DNA from: Pseudodesulfovibrio senegalensis
Lineage (GTDB): Bacteria; Desulfobacterota; Desulfovibrionia; Desulfovibrionales; Desulfovibrionaceae
NCBI RefSeq assembly: GCF_008830225.1
Contig: NZ_WAIE01000003.1
Location: 295,494-359,493 of the forward strand
Direction: 5' to 3'
Length of the DNA: 64,000 bases
Shown: one piece after another, positions 37,483-46,165 of the stretch
Layout: the number at the start of each line of letters is the position of its first letter
How positions within the stretch are numbered: position 1 is the first letter of the stretch
Position numbers and translations under genes: made by a program
Notes under the pieces: model-generated
The model's database searches: none
Told to the model about the DNA's origin: nothing
The model's input: only the letters and a program-made list of their open reading frames with translations

Positions 37483-39957
37483 CTAGGAAGCCTTGGCCCC
37501 GCGCAGGCGGTCGTTGTACAACGCCCACGTTTTCAGAAAAGTGGCGTCAAAGGTGCGCGATTCCACGGCGGCGCGCGCCCGGGCGCTCATGTATGACATG
37601 CGCTCCGGGGAATCCACCAGATGCAGCATGGCCCGCACCAGTGCGTCCGGGTTGGCGGCCGGAACCACCAGCCCGGTCTCGTCCTGAACCACGTTTTCAC
37701 ACGGTCCGCCCTCGTCAGTGACAATGCAGGGCAGGCCCGAGGCCTGCGCCTCCAGCACCACGTTGCCGAAGGTGTCCGTTGCCGAGGGGAACACGAACAT
37801 GTCCGCGCTGGCGTATGCCGAGGCCAGCCGTTCTCCGGCCAGCACGCCCGTGAACACGGCCTTGGTGCCGCGCAGTTCCTTTTTCATCTGTTCGAGGTAG
37901 GGACCGTCGCCCACCACCACGAGGGTGACCTCGGGCCGCATGCGGCTGAGCACCTTGTAGGCCGCGGTCAGATGGTCCAGCCCCTTTTCCATGGAAACGC
38001 GGCCCACGTAGAGCAGCTTCTTGCCGGGACTGACGTTGAATTCATTGAAAAAGCCGTTGCGTTTGGACGGGTGGAAGCGCTCCACGTCCACTCCGCGCGG
38101 ATAGGTGACCACCTTGCCGGGATCAATGCCCCGGTCCGTGAGCTCGAACTTGGTGGCCTCGCTTGGTGCGTAGATGACCTGCATCTGGTTGTAGAACCAC
38201 GTCATGTAGCGCCAGCAGCCGTCTTCAAGGGCGGTGTCTTCGGTGAATGCCCGCACGTATTGGGGAAATGCCGTGTGATATGTGCCGTGGAACGGCAGCT
38301 TGAGGATCTTGGAAATGGCCAGCGCGGCAAGGCCGACAGGGCCGGGCGTGGCCGCGAGGATGCAGTCGAATTCCTGTTCGAAGCAGTATTCGAGCATGTC
38401 CAGAAACGGCGGATAGCACAGGGAGATTTCCTCGTATTCGGAAAGCGTGAACCGGCCTACCGGCTCGAAGTCCTTTTGCCCGGGCAGGTCGCACCGGGAA
38501 CCGCAGGTGATGGCCACCATGGTCTTGTCGTGGCGGCCCACCAGCTCCAGTTGCTGGCGGATGGTCTTGGCCACGCCGTTGACCTCGTCGAAGGTGTCCG
38601 TGAAATGGGCCATGCGCAGGCCTTTTTTGTCGCCTTTTTTGGGCATGGAATCCATGCGTACCTTGAACCGTTCGGCGCAGCGCATGCAGAATTCGCGTTC
38701 GCTGGAAAAGAGGTCGTAGCCCACGAAGTAGGGTGCCAGCAGGGCGTACAGGGAGCTTGCCGAGCCGATGGAATGAAATACGTCGAAGATGTTCGCGCCC
38801 ATGACGCTGGTCAGGGTGCGGTCCGCAAACTGGGCCAGCACGCGGTTGGTGGCCTTGGAAATGAAACGGGAAAGTTCTTTTTCAAGGCGTTCCGGGGTGT
38901 GGCTTTCACCCTGCGTCAGCGCGTGCAGGTTTGGGTCCGAGGCGATGATTTTTGAGGCCTCGCGCAGGATCACGTCGCGCACGGAGTCGTCGCCCATGGA
39001 GGAGTGCAGGGCGGCCTTGCCGCGCCCGATGAGTTTCATGAAGCGGTTGACGATGCTCGAGGAGGATTTGGGCCGGGCCGGGGTCAGGGCGTTGTCCGCA
39101 AAGCGGATGCATATGTGCTCGCGGGCCGCGTGGCTCATGGTGGTGCGGCTGGTGTAGAATTGGTAGGCGATACCGTACAGGTTGTGGGCCATGGTGGCGG
39201 GCGTGGCCGGAGCGCCGTCCGGTGTGCAGCGGCCATGGTCCAGCGCGTCCAGCAGGCTCATGACCGTGGCCTCGCCCTGAAAGCGGGTGTGGATGCGGGC
39301 GATGTTCAGGGAGCTGTGGTCGTCCGAACCGCCCACCATGATCTTTTTCCACGGCTCGGTGCCGACCGGCGCAATGTCGTGCTTGTCGGCCAGCTGTTCG
39401 ATGGTGTGCGGTGTCAGGTTCTTGATGATGGCGGCCAGCGCTTCGTTCTGGCGGGCGTCGCGCGTGCCGTTGGCCTCGAGGATGCGGAACATCAGCAGTG
39501 CCTGCTCGAAATGCTCCAGCGTCAGGCGGTCGTTGACCGCAAACAGCGGGTGCGCCAGCGCGTGGGTGATGCCCTGTTCATTGAGGTAGGGCACCAGATC
39601 GAACACGTTTTCGCGCAGCTTCTGGAAGTCAGCGTGCTGCTGTTCGGTGATGTCCCATGCCAGTACGTGCAGTTTGCAGCCGTCGTCCGGAAAATAGGTG
39701 GTTATTTCCTCGCTCACGAAGGCCCCGGGCAGGTGGGCTATCTCCAGCGCACCGTTGATGGTGTTGTGGTCGGAGATGGTCACGAGGTCCATGCCCTTGG
39801 CGCGGGCGATGTCGTATATATCCAGCGGTTCGGTGAAGCTTTCCGGGCAGCCGATTTTTTGCAGGATCCATTGCGAGGGGCGGGTGGAGTGTTTCGAGTG
39901 GACATGCAGGTCCGCCCGAAGCCACTTCCCGCCCGTGAGTTCGTTATCCAGAAGCAT
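37483..39957 (-). CDS. PHP-domain / group-1 glycosyltransferase fusion
   Basis: The start ATG 39957 overlaps the stop of the DksA-like gene (TGATG), and gives 824 residues. An N-terminal PHP phosphoesterase-like domain (about 10-250) has DLHVHSKHS, ISDHNT and GGSDDHSSLN. A middle part of about 190 residues is unassigned. A C-terminal GT4 glycosyltransferase (about 455-820) has AHFTDTFDEVNGVAKT, VGRVSMEKGLDHL and SATDTFGNVVLEAQASGLP. It probably transfers a sugar to a lipid or polysaccharide and hydrolyses a phosphoester. The fusion is known in some Desulfovibrio; the substrate is not. Confidence 0.88.
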   Translation of the reverse strand: MLLDNELTGGKWLRADLHVHSKHSTRPSQWILQKIGCPESFTEPLDIYDIARAKGMDLVTISDHNTINGALEIAHLPGAFVSEEITTYFPDDGCKLHVLAWDITEQQHADFQKLRENVFDLVPYLNEQGITHALAHPLFAVNDRLTLEHFEQALLMFRILEANGTRDARQNEALAAIIKNLTPHTIEQLADKHDIAPVGTEPWKKIMVGGSDDHSSLNIARIHTRFQGEATVMSLLDALDHGRCTPDGAPATPATMAHNLYGIAYQFYTSRTTMSHAAREHICIRFADNALTPARPKSSSSIVNRFMKLIGRGKAALHSSMGDDSVRDVILREASKIIASDPNLHALTQGESHTPERLEKELSRFISKATNRVLAQFADRTLTSVMGANIFDVFHSIGSASSLYALLAPYFVGYDLFSSEREFCMRCAERFKVRMDSMPKKGDKKGLRMAHFTDTFDEVNGVAKTIRQQLELVGRHDKTMVAITCGSRCDLPGQKDFEPVGRFTLSEYEEISLCYPPFLDMLEYCFEQEFDCILAATPGPVGLAALAISKILKLPFHGTYHTAFPQYVRAFTEDTALEDGCWRYMTWFYNQMQVIYAPSEATKFELTDRGIDPGKVVTYPRGVDVERFHPSKRNGFFNEFNVSPGKKLLYVGRVSMEKGLDHLTAAYKVLSRMRPEVTLVVVGDGPYLEQMKKELRGTKAVFTGVLAGERLASAYASADMFVFPSATDTFGNVVLEAQASGLPCIVTDEGGPCENVVQDETGLVVPAANPDALVRAMLHLVDSPERMSYMSARARAAVESRTFDATFLKTWALYNDRLRGAKAS

Positions 39958-40313
39958 CACGCGCACGCCCCGAAGCCGTTGTCCCGCTCCTCCTGGCAGC
40001 GCACGCACAGCGTTGTCGAGGGGTTGGCCTTGAGCCGGGCCATGCCGATGTGTTCGCCGCACGCTTCGCATTCGCCGTATTCCGGGGAATCGATGCGCTT
40101 GAGCGCCACTTCCAGTTGCGAGAGCTTGCTGGAGGCGCGCTCGGCAAGGGCAAGGTTGAGGTTGCGCTGGGTGAGCTGGGATGCGTAGTCGATGTCGTCT
40201 GCGGTGTATTCCATGGAGTATTCCGTTTCCAGGGCCGTTTCGGACGTGCCGTTCAGCGAAGCCAATTCGTTGTTCAGGTGGGTCCTGAGTTCAATCTTCT
40301 GGGATTCGGTCAT
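39957..40313 (-). CDS. DksA/TraR-family zinc-finger protein
   Basis: The protein has 118 residues from ATG 40313 behind AAAGAGGT. An N-terminal coiled coil is followed by a four-Cys zinc finger, CEACG ... LCVRCQEE. It resembles short DksA proteins that modulate RNA polymerase with ppGpp. The first coil residues that carry the DksA acidic tip are not clearly seen. Its stop is shared with the PHP-glycosyltransferase start, so the two are coupled. A regulatory role is family inference. Confidence 0.85.
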   Translation of the reverse strand: MTESQKIELRTHLNNELASLNGTSETALETEYSMEYTADDIDYASQLTQRNLNLALAERASSKLSQLEVALKRIDSPEYGECEACGEHIGMARLKANPSTTLCVRCQEERDNGFGACA

Positions 40314-40485
40314 GGCGATACCTCTTTGGGCAAAGGTTTTTGACTGCAATGGGTTTAATGCAGGCCCGTGTGAACAGAATCGCGGCCCGGTTACGGTTGT
40401 GCGGCACTTGCGTGATGGGTCGGGTTTGCGATGGCCATGGTGGCGGTTGTTGACCGCTGTTGCGGGCTGCCGTATCAACAGGGGC

Positions 40486-41697
40486 ATGAGCGAATATGTA
40501 CATGCCGATGCGCGCGGGGCCTCCGTGGGCCTTGTGGAGCGGCGGGAATTTGTTTTGGAGCAGGGGCTGGAGGTCGCCTGCGGCCTGCGGCTCGCGCCGG
40601 TGAGCGTGGCCTATGAAACCTATGGAACCCTGAACCGGGACGGGACCAACGCCATTCTCGTCCTGCACGCCCTGACCGGCGACAGCCATGCGGCCGGGTA
40701 CTACGCGGGCGAGGACGCCAAGCCCGGCTGGTGGGACATCATGATCGGCCCGGGCAAGCCGCTGGATACGGACCGCTATTTCGTGATCTGTTCCAACGTG
40801 CTGGGCGGGTGCATGGGCTCCACCGGACCGGCCAGCATCGACCCGCAGACCGGCAAGCCGTTCGGTTCGGATTTTCCGGTGCTGACCATCGGCGACATGG
40901 TGCGGGTGCAGCGGCGGCTGCTGGACCACCTTGGCGTGGACCGGCTCTTGTGCGCGGTGGGCGGTTCCGTGGGCGGCATGCAGGTGCTGGAATGGTCCGT
41001 GCGCTACCCGGATCGCGTTTTCTCGGCCATCCCGCTGGCCACCACCACCAAGCACTCGGCGCAGGCCATCGCCTTCAACGAGGTGGCCCGGCAGGCCATC
41101 ATGGCCGACCCGCAATGGAACGGCGGCCACTATTACGAGGGCGCACGGCCCGGACACGGGCTGGCCGTGGCCCGCATGATCGGCCACATCACCTATCTTT
41201 CCGACGAATCCATGCGCCACAAGTTCGACCGCCGCCTGCAGGACCGCTGCGACCTGTCCTTCAATTTCGAGGCGGATTTTCAGGTGGAAAGCTATTTGCG
41301 CTATCAGGGCAACAAGTTCGTTGAGCGTTTTGACGCCAATTCTTTTCTGTATCTGACCAAGGCCGCGGACTACTTCAACCTTGAAAAGGAGTGGGGCAAC
41401 GGTTCGCTGGTGGCCGCGTTCGCCCGCGCCCGCGCCCGGTATCTGGTGACCTCGTTCACCTCGGACTGGCTGTATCCCACCTACCAGTCCAAGGCCATGG
41501 TGCAGGCCATGAAAAAGAACGGGCTGGACGTAAGCTTTTGCGAAATTGAAGCCCCGTGGGGGCACGACGCCTTTCTGCTGCCCAATGAGCGGCTGGACAC
41601 CCTCATGGGCGGTTTTCTGGAGCGCATGGAACGGGAGCTGGAAAAGGAAAGGGCCCGGAAAACAACAGCAGCGGGAGCCAACGGTCATGCGCTTTGA
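40486..41697 (+). CDS. metX: Homoserine O-acetyltransferase
   Basis: The alpha/beta hydrolase has 403 residues. The nucleophile is Ser in VGGSVGGMQVLEW, with Asp in TSDWLYP and His in GHDAFLL; LVLHALTGDSHA and SNVLGGCMGSTGP are MetX landmarks. It activates homoserine for methionine synthesis. The start 40486 has a poor ribosome site (AGGGGC). A succinyl-transfer variant cannot be excluded by eye. It overlaps metW by 11 bases, the usual metXW pair, so the two are coupled. Confidence 0.94.
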   Translation: MSEYVHADARGASVGLVERREFVLEQGLEVACGLRLAPVSVAYETYGTLNRDGTNAILVLHALTGDSHAAGYYAGEDAKPGWWDIMIGPGKPLDTDRYFVICSNVLGGCMGSTGPASIDPQTGKPFGSDFPVLTIGDMVRVQRRLLDHLGVDRLLCAVGGSVGGMQVLEWSVRYPDRVFSAIPLATTTKHSAQAIAFNEVARQAIMADPQWNGGHYYEGARPGHGLAVARMIGHITYLSDESMRHKFDRRLQDRCDLSFNFEADFQVESYLRYQGNKFVERFDANSFLYLTKAADYFNLEKEWGNGSLVAAFARARARYLVTSFTSDWLYPTYQSKAMVQAMKKNGLDVSFCEIEAPWGHDAFLLPNERLDTLMGGFLERMERELEKERARKTTAAGANGHAL

Positions 41698-42286
41698 TCT
41701 TCAGGTCATCGCCTCGTGGATAGAGCCGGGGTCCCGCGTGCTGGACCTCGGATGCAGCCAGGGCGTGCTGCTGGAAAAACTGACGCAGGAAAAACAGGTG
41801 CGCGGTACCGGCATCGAGCAGGATGAAGCCAAGGCCGGGCAGGCCATCGGCAAGGGCCTTTCCGTGATCCACGGCGACATTTACGAGGAAGTGCGCGACT
41901 ATCCGGACCTCGCCTTCGACTATGTAGTGCTTTCCCAGACCCTGCAGCAGGTCATCGACCCCTCGACCCTGATCCGCGAGATGCTGCGCGTGGGCAGGCG
42001 CTGCATCGTGTCCTTTCCCAATTTCAGCTACTGGAAGCACCGGGTGCAGTTTCTGCTGCGCGGGTGCGCCCCGGTCTCGCGCGAGCTGCCCCACGAATGG
42101 CACAACACCCCCAATATCCGCGTCATCCCCATTGCGGATTTCAAGCGTTTTTGTCGTGACCTCGGCGTACCGGTGCTGCGCGAAGTGGCCATCGGCAACC
42201 ATCACCACGAGGACAGGGGCAAGGTGGTCACCTTCATGCCCAATCTGCTGGCCTCGTATGGAATCTTTTTGCTTGGCAGGGAGTGA
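41687..42286 (+). CDS. metW: Methionine biosynthesis protein MetW
   Basis: This 199-residue methyltransferase-like protein has the SAM loop VLDLGCSQGVLLEKL and the family texts VVLSQTLQQV and SFPNFSYWKHR. It is always coupled to MetX and needed for its activity in several bacteria. It overlaps metX by 11 bases. The catalytic role is unclear. The next gene follows two bases later. Confidence 0.93.
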   Translation: MRFDLQVIASWIEPGSRVLDLGCSQGVLLEKLTQEKQVRGTGIEQDEAKAGQAIGKGLSVIHGDIYEEVRDYPDLAFDYVVLSQTLQQVIDPSTLIREMLRVGRRCIVSFPNFSYWKHRVQFLLRGCAPVSRELPHEWHNTPNIRVIPIADFKRFCRDLGVPVLREVAIGNHHHEDRGKVVTFMPNLLASYGIFLLGRE

Positions 42287-42288
42287 TT

Positions 42289-42882
42289 ATGGGAGATGAA
42301 TCCGTCCGGTTGTTCGTGGGTGTGCCCGTTCCCGAAACGTGGCAGGGCCGCATGGCCCGGCTGCAGGAGCGCCTGCGCCCGAATCTGCGCTCGCGGGTCA
42401 CATGGGTGCGCCCGGAGATCGCGCACCTGACCGTGCGCTTTCTGGGCAACGTGGAGTCCGCGCACGTGGACGCGGTGCGGGCCGCGCTCGAATCCGTGGC
42501 CTTTGAACCGTTCACCCTGTGCGCCGGGGACCCCGGTTTTTTCGTCAGTCGCAGGAATCTGCGCACGTTCTGGCTGGGCATGTCCTGCGGGCGGCGCGAA
42601 TTCGGCGTGCTGGGGCGGGCCGTGAGCACTGCGTTGGAACCGCTGGGGTTTGCCCTGCCCGGCGGCAGGCTGACCCCGCACGTGACCGTGGGCCGCGTGC
42701 GCCGCGACGAGGGCGACGACTGGGAGGCCTTGCGGGCCATGGTGCACACGGACGATTGGGAGCCGTTCACCGTGGACGGTTTCGTGCTCTGGCAGAGCGA
42801 TCTGGGGCAGGACGGGCCAACGTACACGCCGTTGGTGAACGTAGAGGCAGGAAAGGGCGGACAGGCGCATGGAAGACTTTGA
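42289..42882 (+). CDS. thpR: RNA 2',3'-cyclic phosphodiesterase (2H family)
   Basis: The 197-residue protein has the two HxTx motifs, HLTV at about 45 and HVTV at about 128, plus the opening VRLFVGVPVPE. This defines the LigT/ThpR branch of 2H phosphoesterases, which open 2',3'-cyclic phosphates on tRNA halves. AGGGAG (42277-42282) selects ATG 42289 over GTG 42283. It is in the metX-metW transcript and overlaps the next membrane-protein gene by 14 bases. Confidence 0.92.
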   Translation: MGDESVRLFVGVPVPETWQGRMARLQERLRPNLRSRVTWVRPEIAHLTVRFLGNVESAHVDAVRAALESVAFEPFTLCAGDPGFFVSRRNLRTFWLGMSCGRREFGVLGRAVSTALEPLGFALPGGRLTPHVTVGRVRRDEGDDWEALRAMVHTDDWEPFTVDGFVLWQSDLGQDGPTYTPLVNVEAGKGGQAHGRL

Positions 42883-43549
42883 ACGCGCCGCCCTGCTGGA
42901 GGCCGTGCACCAGTGGTACGCGGAGCGCTTCGGCATCGCGCGATTTTCTTTTGGCCCGTCCCGGGTGCTTTTTTACGACAGGATTTTGCAGGACGAACTG
43001 GAAGGGGACGACCCGCTTTATGAGCTGGACCCGGCCCTGTGGACCGAGCCGAACCTGTGGCTGAATTTGTTCTGGAGTCTTGTGTGGGGCGCGGGGCTGA
43101 CTGCCCTGACCATGGTTCTGCTCGGTTTCTGGAGCTGGTCCGTGCTGCTGTGGCTGGGCGCGAGCATTGGACTGCTGGCCGTGTTCCCCTGTGTGATGAT
43201 GCAGGCCACGCGCACGGCCGTGGTCATTGAAGGAGATCAGCAGGGCAGCGGGCAGGACGATGTGAGCGTAACTGCGGAAACCGTGCGGCAGGTGGCGCTG
43301 GCGCATATGGGACGCGGATTCGGCCGCTGGCTCGTGCATTGCCTTGTGGACGCGGCCCTTGTGGTGCAGTGGGCCTCGTTTACTCGCGGCGTGGCCCGGC
43401 TGGTGGCCGAGGAATACGCTTCGGGCAAGGGGGGCGCGGTTTCGCGCGAGCATCTGCCCCTGCGGGAAAAGCGTGGCGCGGCTTTGGCGGAAAAGATCGT
43501 GGCCGCCATGGATGGCGACGGATTGAAACGGCTTGTGTGCCGCTATTGA
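42869..43549 (+). CDS. Hypothetical membrane protein
   Basis: I do not recognise this 226-residue protein. Two adjacent membrane helices (about 65-112) divide a 60-residue acidic N-terminus from a 110-residue soluble tail. It is last in the metX-metW-thpR run and overlaps thpR by 14 bases, so it is very likely cotranscribed. No catalytic motif is visible. Confidence 0.7.
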   Translation: MEDFERAALLEAVHQWYAERFGIARFSFGPSRVLFYDRILQDELEGDDPLYELDPALWTEPNLWLNLFWSLVWGAGLTALTMVLLGFWSWSVLLWLGASIGLLAVFPCVMMQATRTAVVIEGDQQGSGQDDVSVTAETVRQVALAHMGRGFGRWLVHCLVDAALVVQWASFTRGVARLVAEEYASGKGGAVSREHLPLREKRGAALAEKIVAAMDGDGLKRLVCRY

Positions 43550-43565
43550 CGGCGAAGCGAGGGCA

Positions 43566-43591
43566 GCCCGGACCGCATGCGCGATCCGGGC
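43566..43591. terminator. Bidirectional hairpin between convergent genes
   Basis: A 7-bp stem (GCCCGGA 43566-43572 with TCCGGGC 43585-43591) lies between the ends of the membrane-protein gene and the 155-residue gene. It has no long T tract. Confidence 0.55.
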
Positions 43592-43609
43592 CGGACTGCT
43601 TTCAGCTGG

Positions 43610-44077
43610 CTAGACGTAGTCGCCGCGGTTGAACTTGAAACGCTCGGTCGTGGCCATGGCGTCCAGTTCGTTGACGACCTGATTCAGGCCGGGATTGGAC
43701 TCGGCCATGTTCGGATTCTCTTCCCTGATGCGGTTCACGCCGTCGGCAATGCTTTCCAGCGAACCGTATGCCTGCTTGAGGTCGGACGAACCGAGCTGGC
43801 CGGCATATTCATCCCACTTGTCCAACAGCCCGTCCATCTGGTTGACGGCGGATTCCGTTGTGCTTTCCACTGCGCCGACCTGGCTCACGGCCTGCGTCTG
43901 CAGCAGCGGGTTGGCAATGGGCGGCGCAATGGCGGTCCCGGACTGTGTCTGCCCGGATGCCTTTGTCACCTCTTCATCGAGCAGGTCTCCGAAAGCCTGC
44001 TGAGGCTGCTTGGTCCTTTTCGCCGATTGCTGTTCGTTCTGGCGAACGCCCTCGATCTGGTCAGGACGAATTTCCAT
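43610..44077 (-). CDS. Hypothetical hydrophilic protein
   Basis: The start ATG 44077 follows GAGGAG and gives 155 residues; the frame extension to 44344 is discarded. The sequence is acidic, Gln/Ser/Thr-rich, has no Cys, no signal and no membrane helix. QQAFGDLLDEEV near the start is reminiscent of N-termini of flagellar-export or hook-length-like substrates, but this is weak. It is divergent from uspA across 278 bases. No function is assigned. Confidence 0.65.
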   Translation of the reverse strand: MEIRPDQIEGVRQNEQQSAKRTKQPQQAFGDLLDEEVTKASGQTQSGTAIAPPIANPLLQTQAVSQVGAVESTTESAVNQMDGLLDKWDEYAGQLGSSDLKQAYGSLESIADGVNRIREENPNMAESNPGLNQVVNELDAMATTERFKFNRGDYV

Positions 44078-44355
44078 AAGCAACTCCTCATCCTGTGGTT
44101 TGCTCGAAACTTTGCAAAGAGTTTGCCAAAATTCCGAAGACCAACAACCTGCCGATATTATGAACATTAGTTCCTTTTTCCATGCGGAAACATTTTCCGC
44201 ATGCAGGGTTTGGTCCCTGTTTTTTCCATGCTGACGATAAAACATCAGAAAACCCTTGTCTACGATTGTCGGCTTTGGGTACACTGCAAGTGAGGGAATC
44301 CGTTTGCAGCGGGTTTTCGAGGATGAACGTAACGAAATGTACAAGGAGGTTACTC

Positions 44356-44796
44356 ATGGCCGATATCAAGAAGATTCTTTGCGCGATCGATTTTTCCGAA
44401 TACAGCCCCCATGTGGCGGACTACGCCAAGACCATGGCCGAATGCACCGGAGCAACCGTAATATGCGTGTATGTTGCACCGTCGCTGAGCCAGTACGTGG
44501 GCTTTCATGTTCCGCCCAGTTCCATCGAAAGTTTCGTGGGCGAGATCGTCTCCGGAGCAGACACGACCATGAACGCGTTTGTGGCCGAGAATTTCAAGGA
44601 CCTGAACGCCTCGGGCGTGGTGGTCACGGGCTACCCGGCCGAAGAAGTGTTGGACATGGCTACCAATGAAAAGGCGGACCTTATCGTCATGGGAACCCAT
44701 GGCAGGCGCGGCATCGACCGCATCCTCTTCGGTTCCGTGGCCGAAAAGGTGGTCAAGGGCGCGCATTGCCCGGTGCTGACCGTGCGTCCCAAGTAA
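44356..44796 (+). CDS. Universal stress protein (ATP-binding type)
   Basis: The protein has 146 residues with a perfect AAGGAGGT (44343-44350) six bases ahead of the ATG. The UspA fold is shown by ILCAIDFSEYSPHVADYA and the ATP-binding motif GTHGRRGIDRILFGSVAEKV, the Gly-2x-Gly-9x-Gly-Ser pattern. Members bind ATP and aid survival under stress or anaerobiosis. It is monocistronic with its own terminator. No partner gene is adjacent. Confidence 0.93.
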   Translation: MADIKKILCAIDFSEYSPHVADYAKTMAECTGATVICVYVAPSLSQYVGFHVPPSSIESFVGEIVSGADTTMNAFVAENFKDLNASGVVVTGYPAEEVLDMATNEKADLIVMGTHGRRGIDRILFGSVAEKVVKGAHCPVLTVRPK

Positions 44797-44830
44797 TCCC
44801 CGGCTTTACGCCCGAGGACAAAGACTATAC

Positions 44831-44854
44831 AAGAACGGCTCCGGCCGTTCTTTT
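44831..44854 (+). terminator. Terminator after uspA (left copy)
   Basis: The stem AAGAACGG-C with G-CCGTTCTT is followed by TT. The same 24 bases, with one change, recur at 45001-45024 on the other side of a palindromic repeat. Confidence 0.8.
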
Positions 44855-44877
44855 GATTGATACCAATCTCAATCCGG

Positions 44878-45000
44878 CAGGCTGTTGAAAAGGTTCGAGG
44901 GCAAGGCGCAAAAATGGATCGGAACCGATGCGTACTCCCTGTACGCGAGGGGTCGATACTATTGCGGCAACGAAGCGATCGGGCCTTTGCCGACAGCCTG
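44878..45000. repeat. Family-1 palindromic repeat
   Basis: It is bounded by CAGGCTG (44878-44884) and CAGCCTG (44994-45000), with core (T)GCGTA-N7-TACGCG at 44929-44947. It is flanked by the duplicated 24-base terminator described at 44831 and 45001. Confidence 0.85.
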
Positions 45001-45026
45001 AAGAACGGTTCCGGCCGTTCTTTTTT
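45001..45026 (+). terminator. Duplicate terminator (right copy)
   Basis: It has the same AAGAACGG/CCGTTCTT stem as 44831-44854, here followed by six T. It would end transcription entering hisC from upstream. Confidence 0.75.
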
Positions 45027-45061
45027 ATGTCCATTGCACTTTTTAGCCGTTCGAGGAAATC

Positions 45062-46165
45062 ATGCGTGAATTCACCATGCGCCCGGAGGTCATGGATTTC
45101 GAATCTTACACCCCCGGACTGACCATAGAGCAGATCAAGGAGCGATACGGGCTGGACCAGGTCATCAAGCTGGCCAGCAACGAGAATCCGCTGGGGGCTT
45201 CCCCCGTGGTGCAGAAGGTCATCGAGCGCCACGCCGCGTCCGTATTCCGTTATCCCCAGAACCACAGCCCGAGGCTCGTCGCCGAATTGAGCCGCCATCT
45301 GGGCGTGGACGAAAGTCACATCGTGGTGGGCAACGGTTCGGACGAGATCATCGACATGCTCATCCGCATGAAGTGCCGCCCGGGCATGGATAATATCTTG
45401 TGCTACTCGAACAGCTTCAGCATGTACAAGCTCACGGCGCGGCTGTGCGGCGTGGAATACCGCGAAGTGCCGCGCGGCGACGACCTGGCCCTGCCGCTGG
45501 ACGCGCTGGCCGAGGCCGTGGACGAGAAGACCGCCATGGTTTTCGTGACCAGCCCGGACAACCCCACGGGGCTGGCCGCGTCCGTGGAGGATCTTTCCGT
45601 GCTTGCGGGCGTGCTGCCGGAGAACTGTCTGCTGGTGGTGGACGAGGCCTACATCGACTTCGTGTGGCCGCCCGAGTCCTACACGCCCATGCAGGCCTAT
45701 GACAAATTCAGCAACCTCGTGGTGCTGCGTACCTTTTCCAAGGCCTACGGGCTGGCCGGCATGCGGCTGGGCTACGGGGTCATGCCCGCAAGTATCGCCG
45801 ATTACCTCAAACGGGCGCGGCTTCCCTTTACCGTGAATCTGCTGGCCGAGGAGGCGGGCATCGCCGCCCTGAACGACGAGGAATTCTATCACGCCACGCT
45901 GGACGCGGTCATGCGCGGACGCGACTACCTGCGCGACGAGCTGGAAAAGCTCGGGTGCGAGGTGGTGCCGAGCCAGGCCAACTTCCTCATGTTCACGCCT
46001 CCGGCCCCGGCGCAGAAGCTGTTCAAGGAGCTTCTGAAAAAGGGCGTGATCGTGCGACCGCTGGCCAGTTTCGGGCTGGGGCGCTCCATCCGGGTCAACG
46101 TGGGCACGGAATCGGAAAACAAGGCCTTCATACAGGCCATGGCCGAGGTGTTGAACAATGAGTGA
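45062..46165 (+). CDS. hisC: Histidinol-phosphate aminotransferase
   Basis: The fold-type I PLP enzyme has 367 residues. The Schiff-base Lys lies in TFSKAYGLAGMRLGYG; KLASNENPLG, GNGSDEIID, SPDNPTGL and VDEAYIDF are family landmarks. It converts imidazole acetol phosphate to histidinol phosphate. AGGAAATC precedes the ATG. It starts an operon with cmk (8-base overlap), a prenyltransferase gene and an mscS-like gene. Confidence 0.94.
   Translation: MREFTMRPEVMDFESYTPGLTIEQIKERYGLDQVIKLASNENPLGASPVVQKVIERHAASVFRYPQNHSPRLVAELSRHLGVDESHIVVGNGSDEIIDMLIRMKCRPGMDNILCYSNSFSMYKLTARLCGVEYREVPRGDDLALPLDALAEAVDEKTAMVFVTSPDNPTGLAASVEDLSVLAGVLPENCLLVVDEAYIDFVWPPESYTPMQAYDKFSNLVVLRTFSKAYGLAGMRLGYGVMPASIADYLKRARLPFTVNLLAEEAGIAALNDEEFYHATLDAVMRGRDYLRDELEKLGCEVVPSQANFLMFTPPAPAQKLFKELLKKGVIVRPLASFGLGRSIRVNVGTESENKAFIQAMAEVLNNE

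Noticed and set aside
40314..40485. SAM riboswitch ahead of metX
   Set aside because: Some stem potential exists, but I could not find the conserved core of any SAM riboswitch class.
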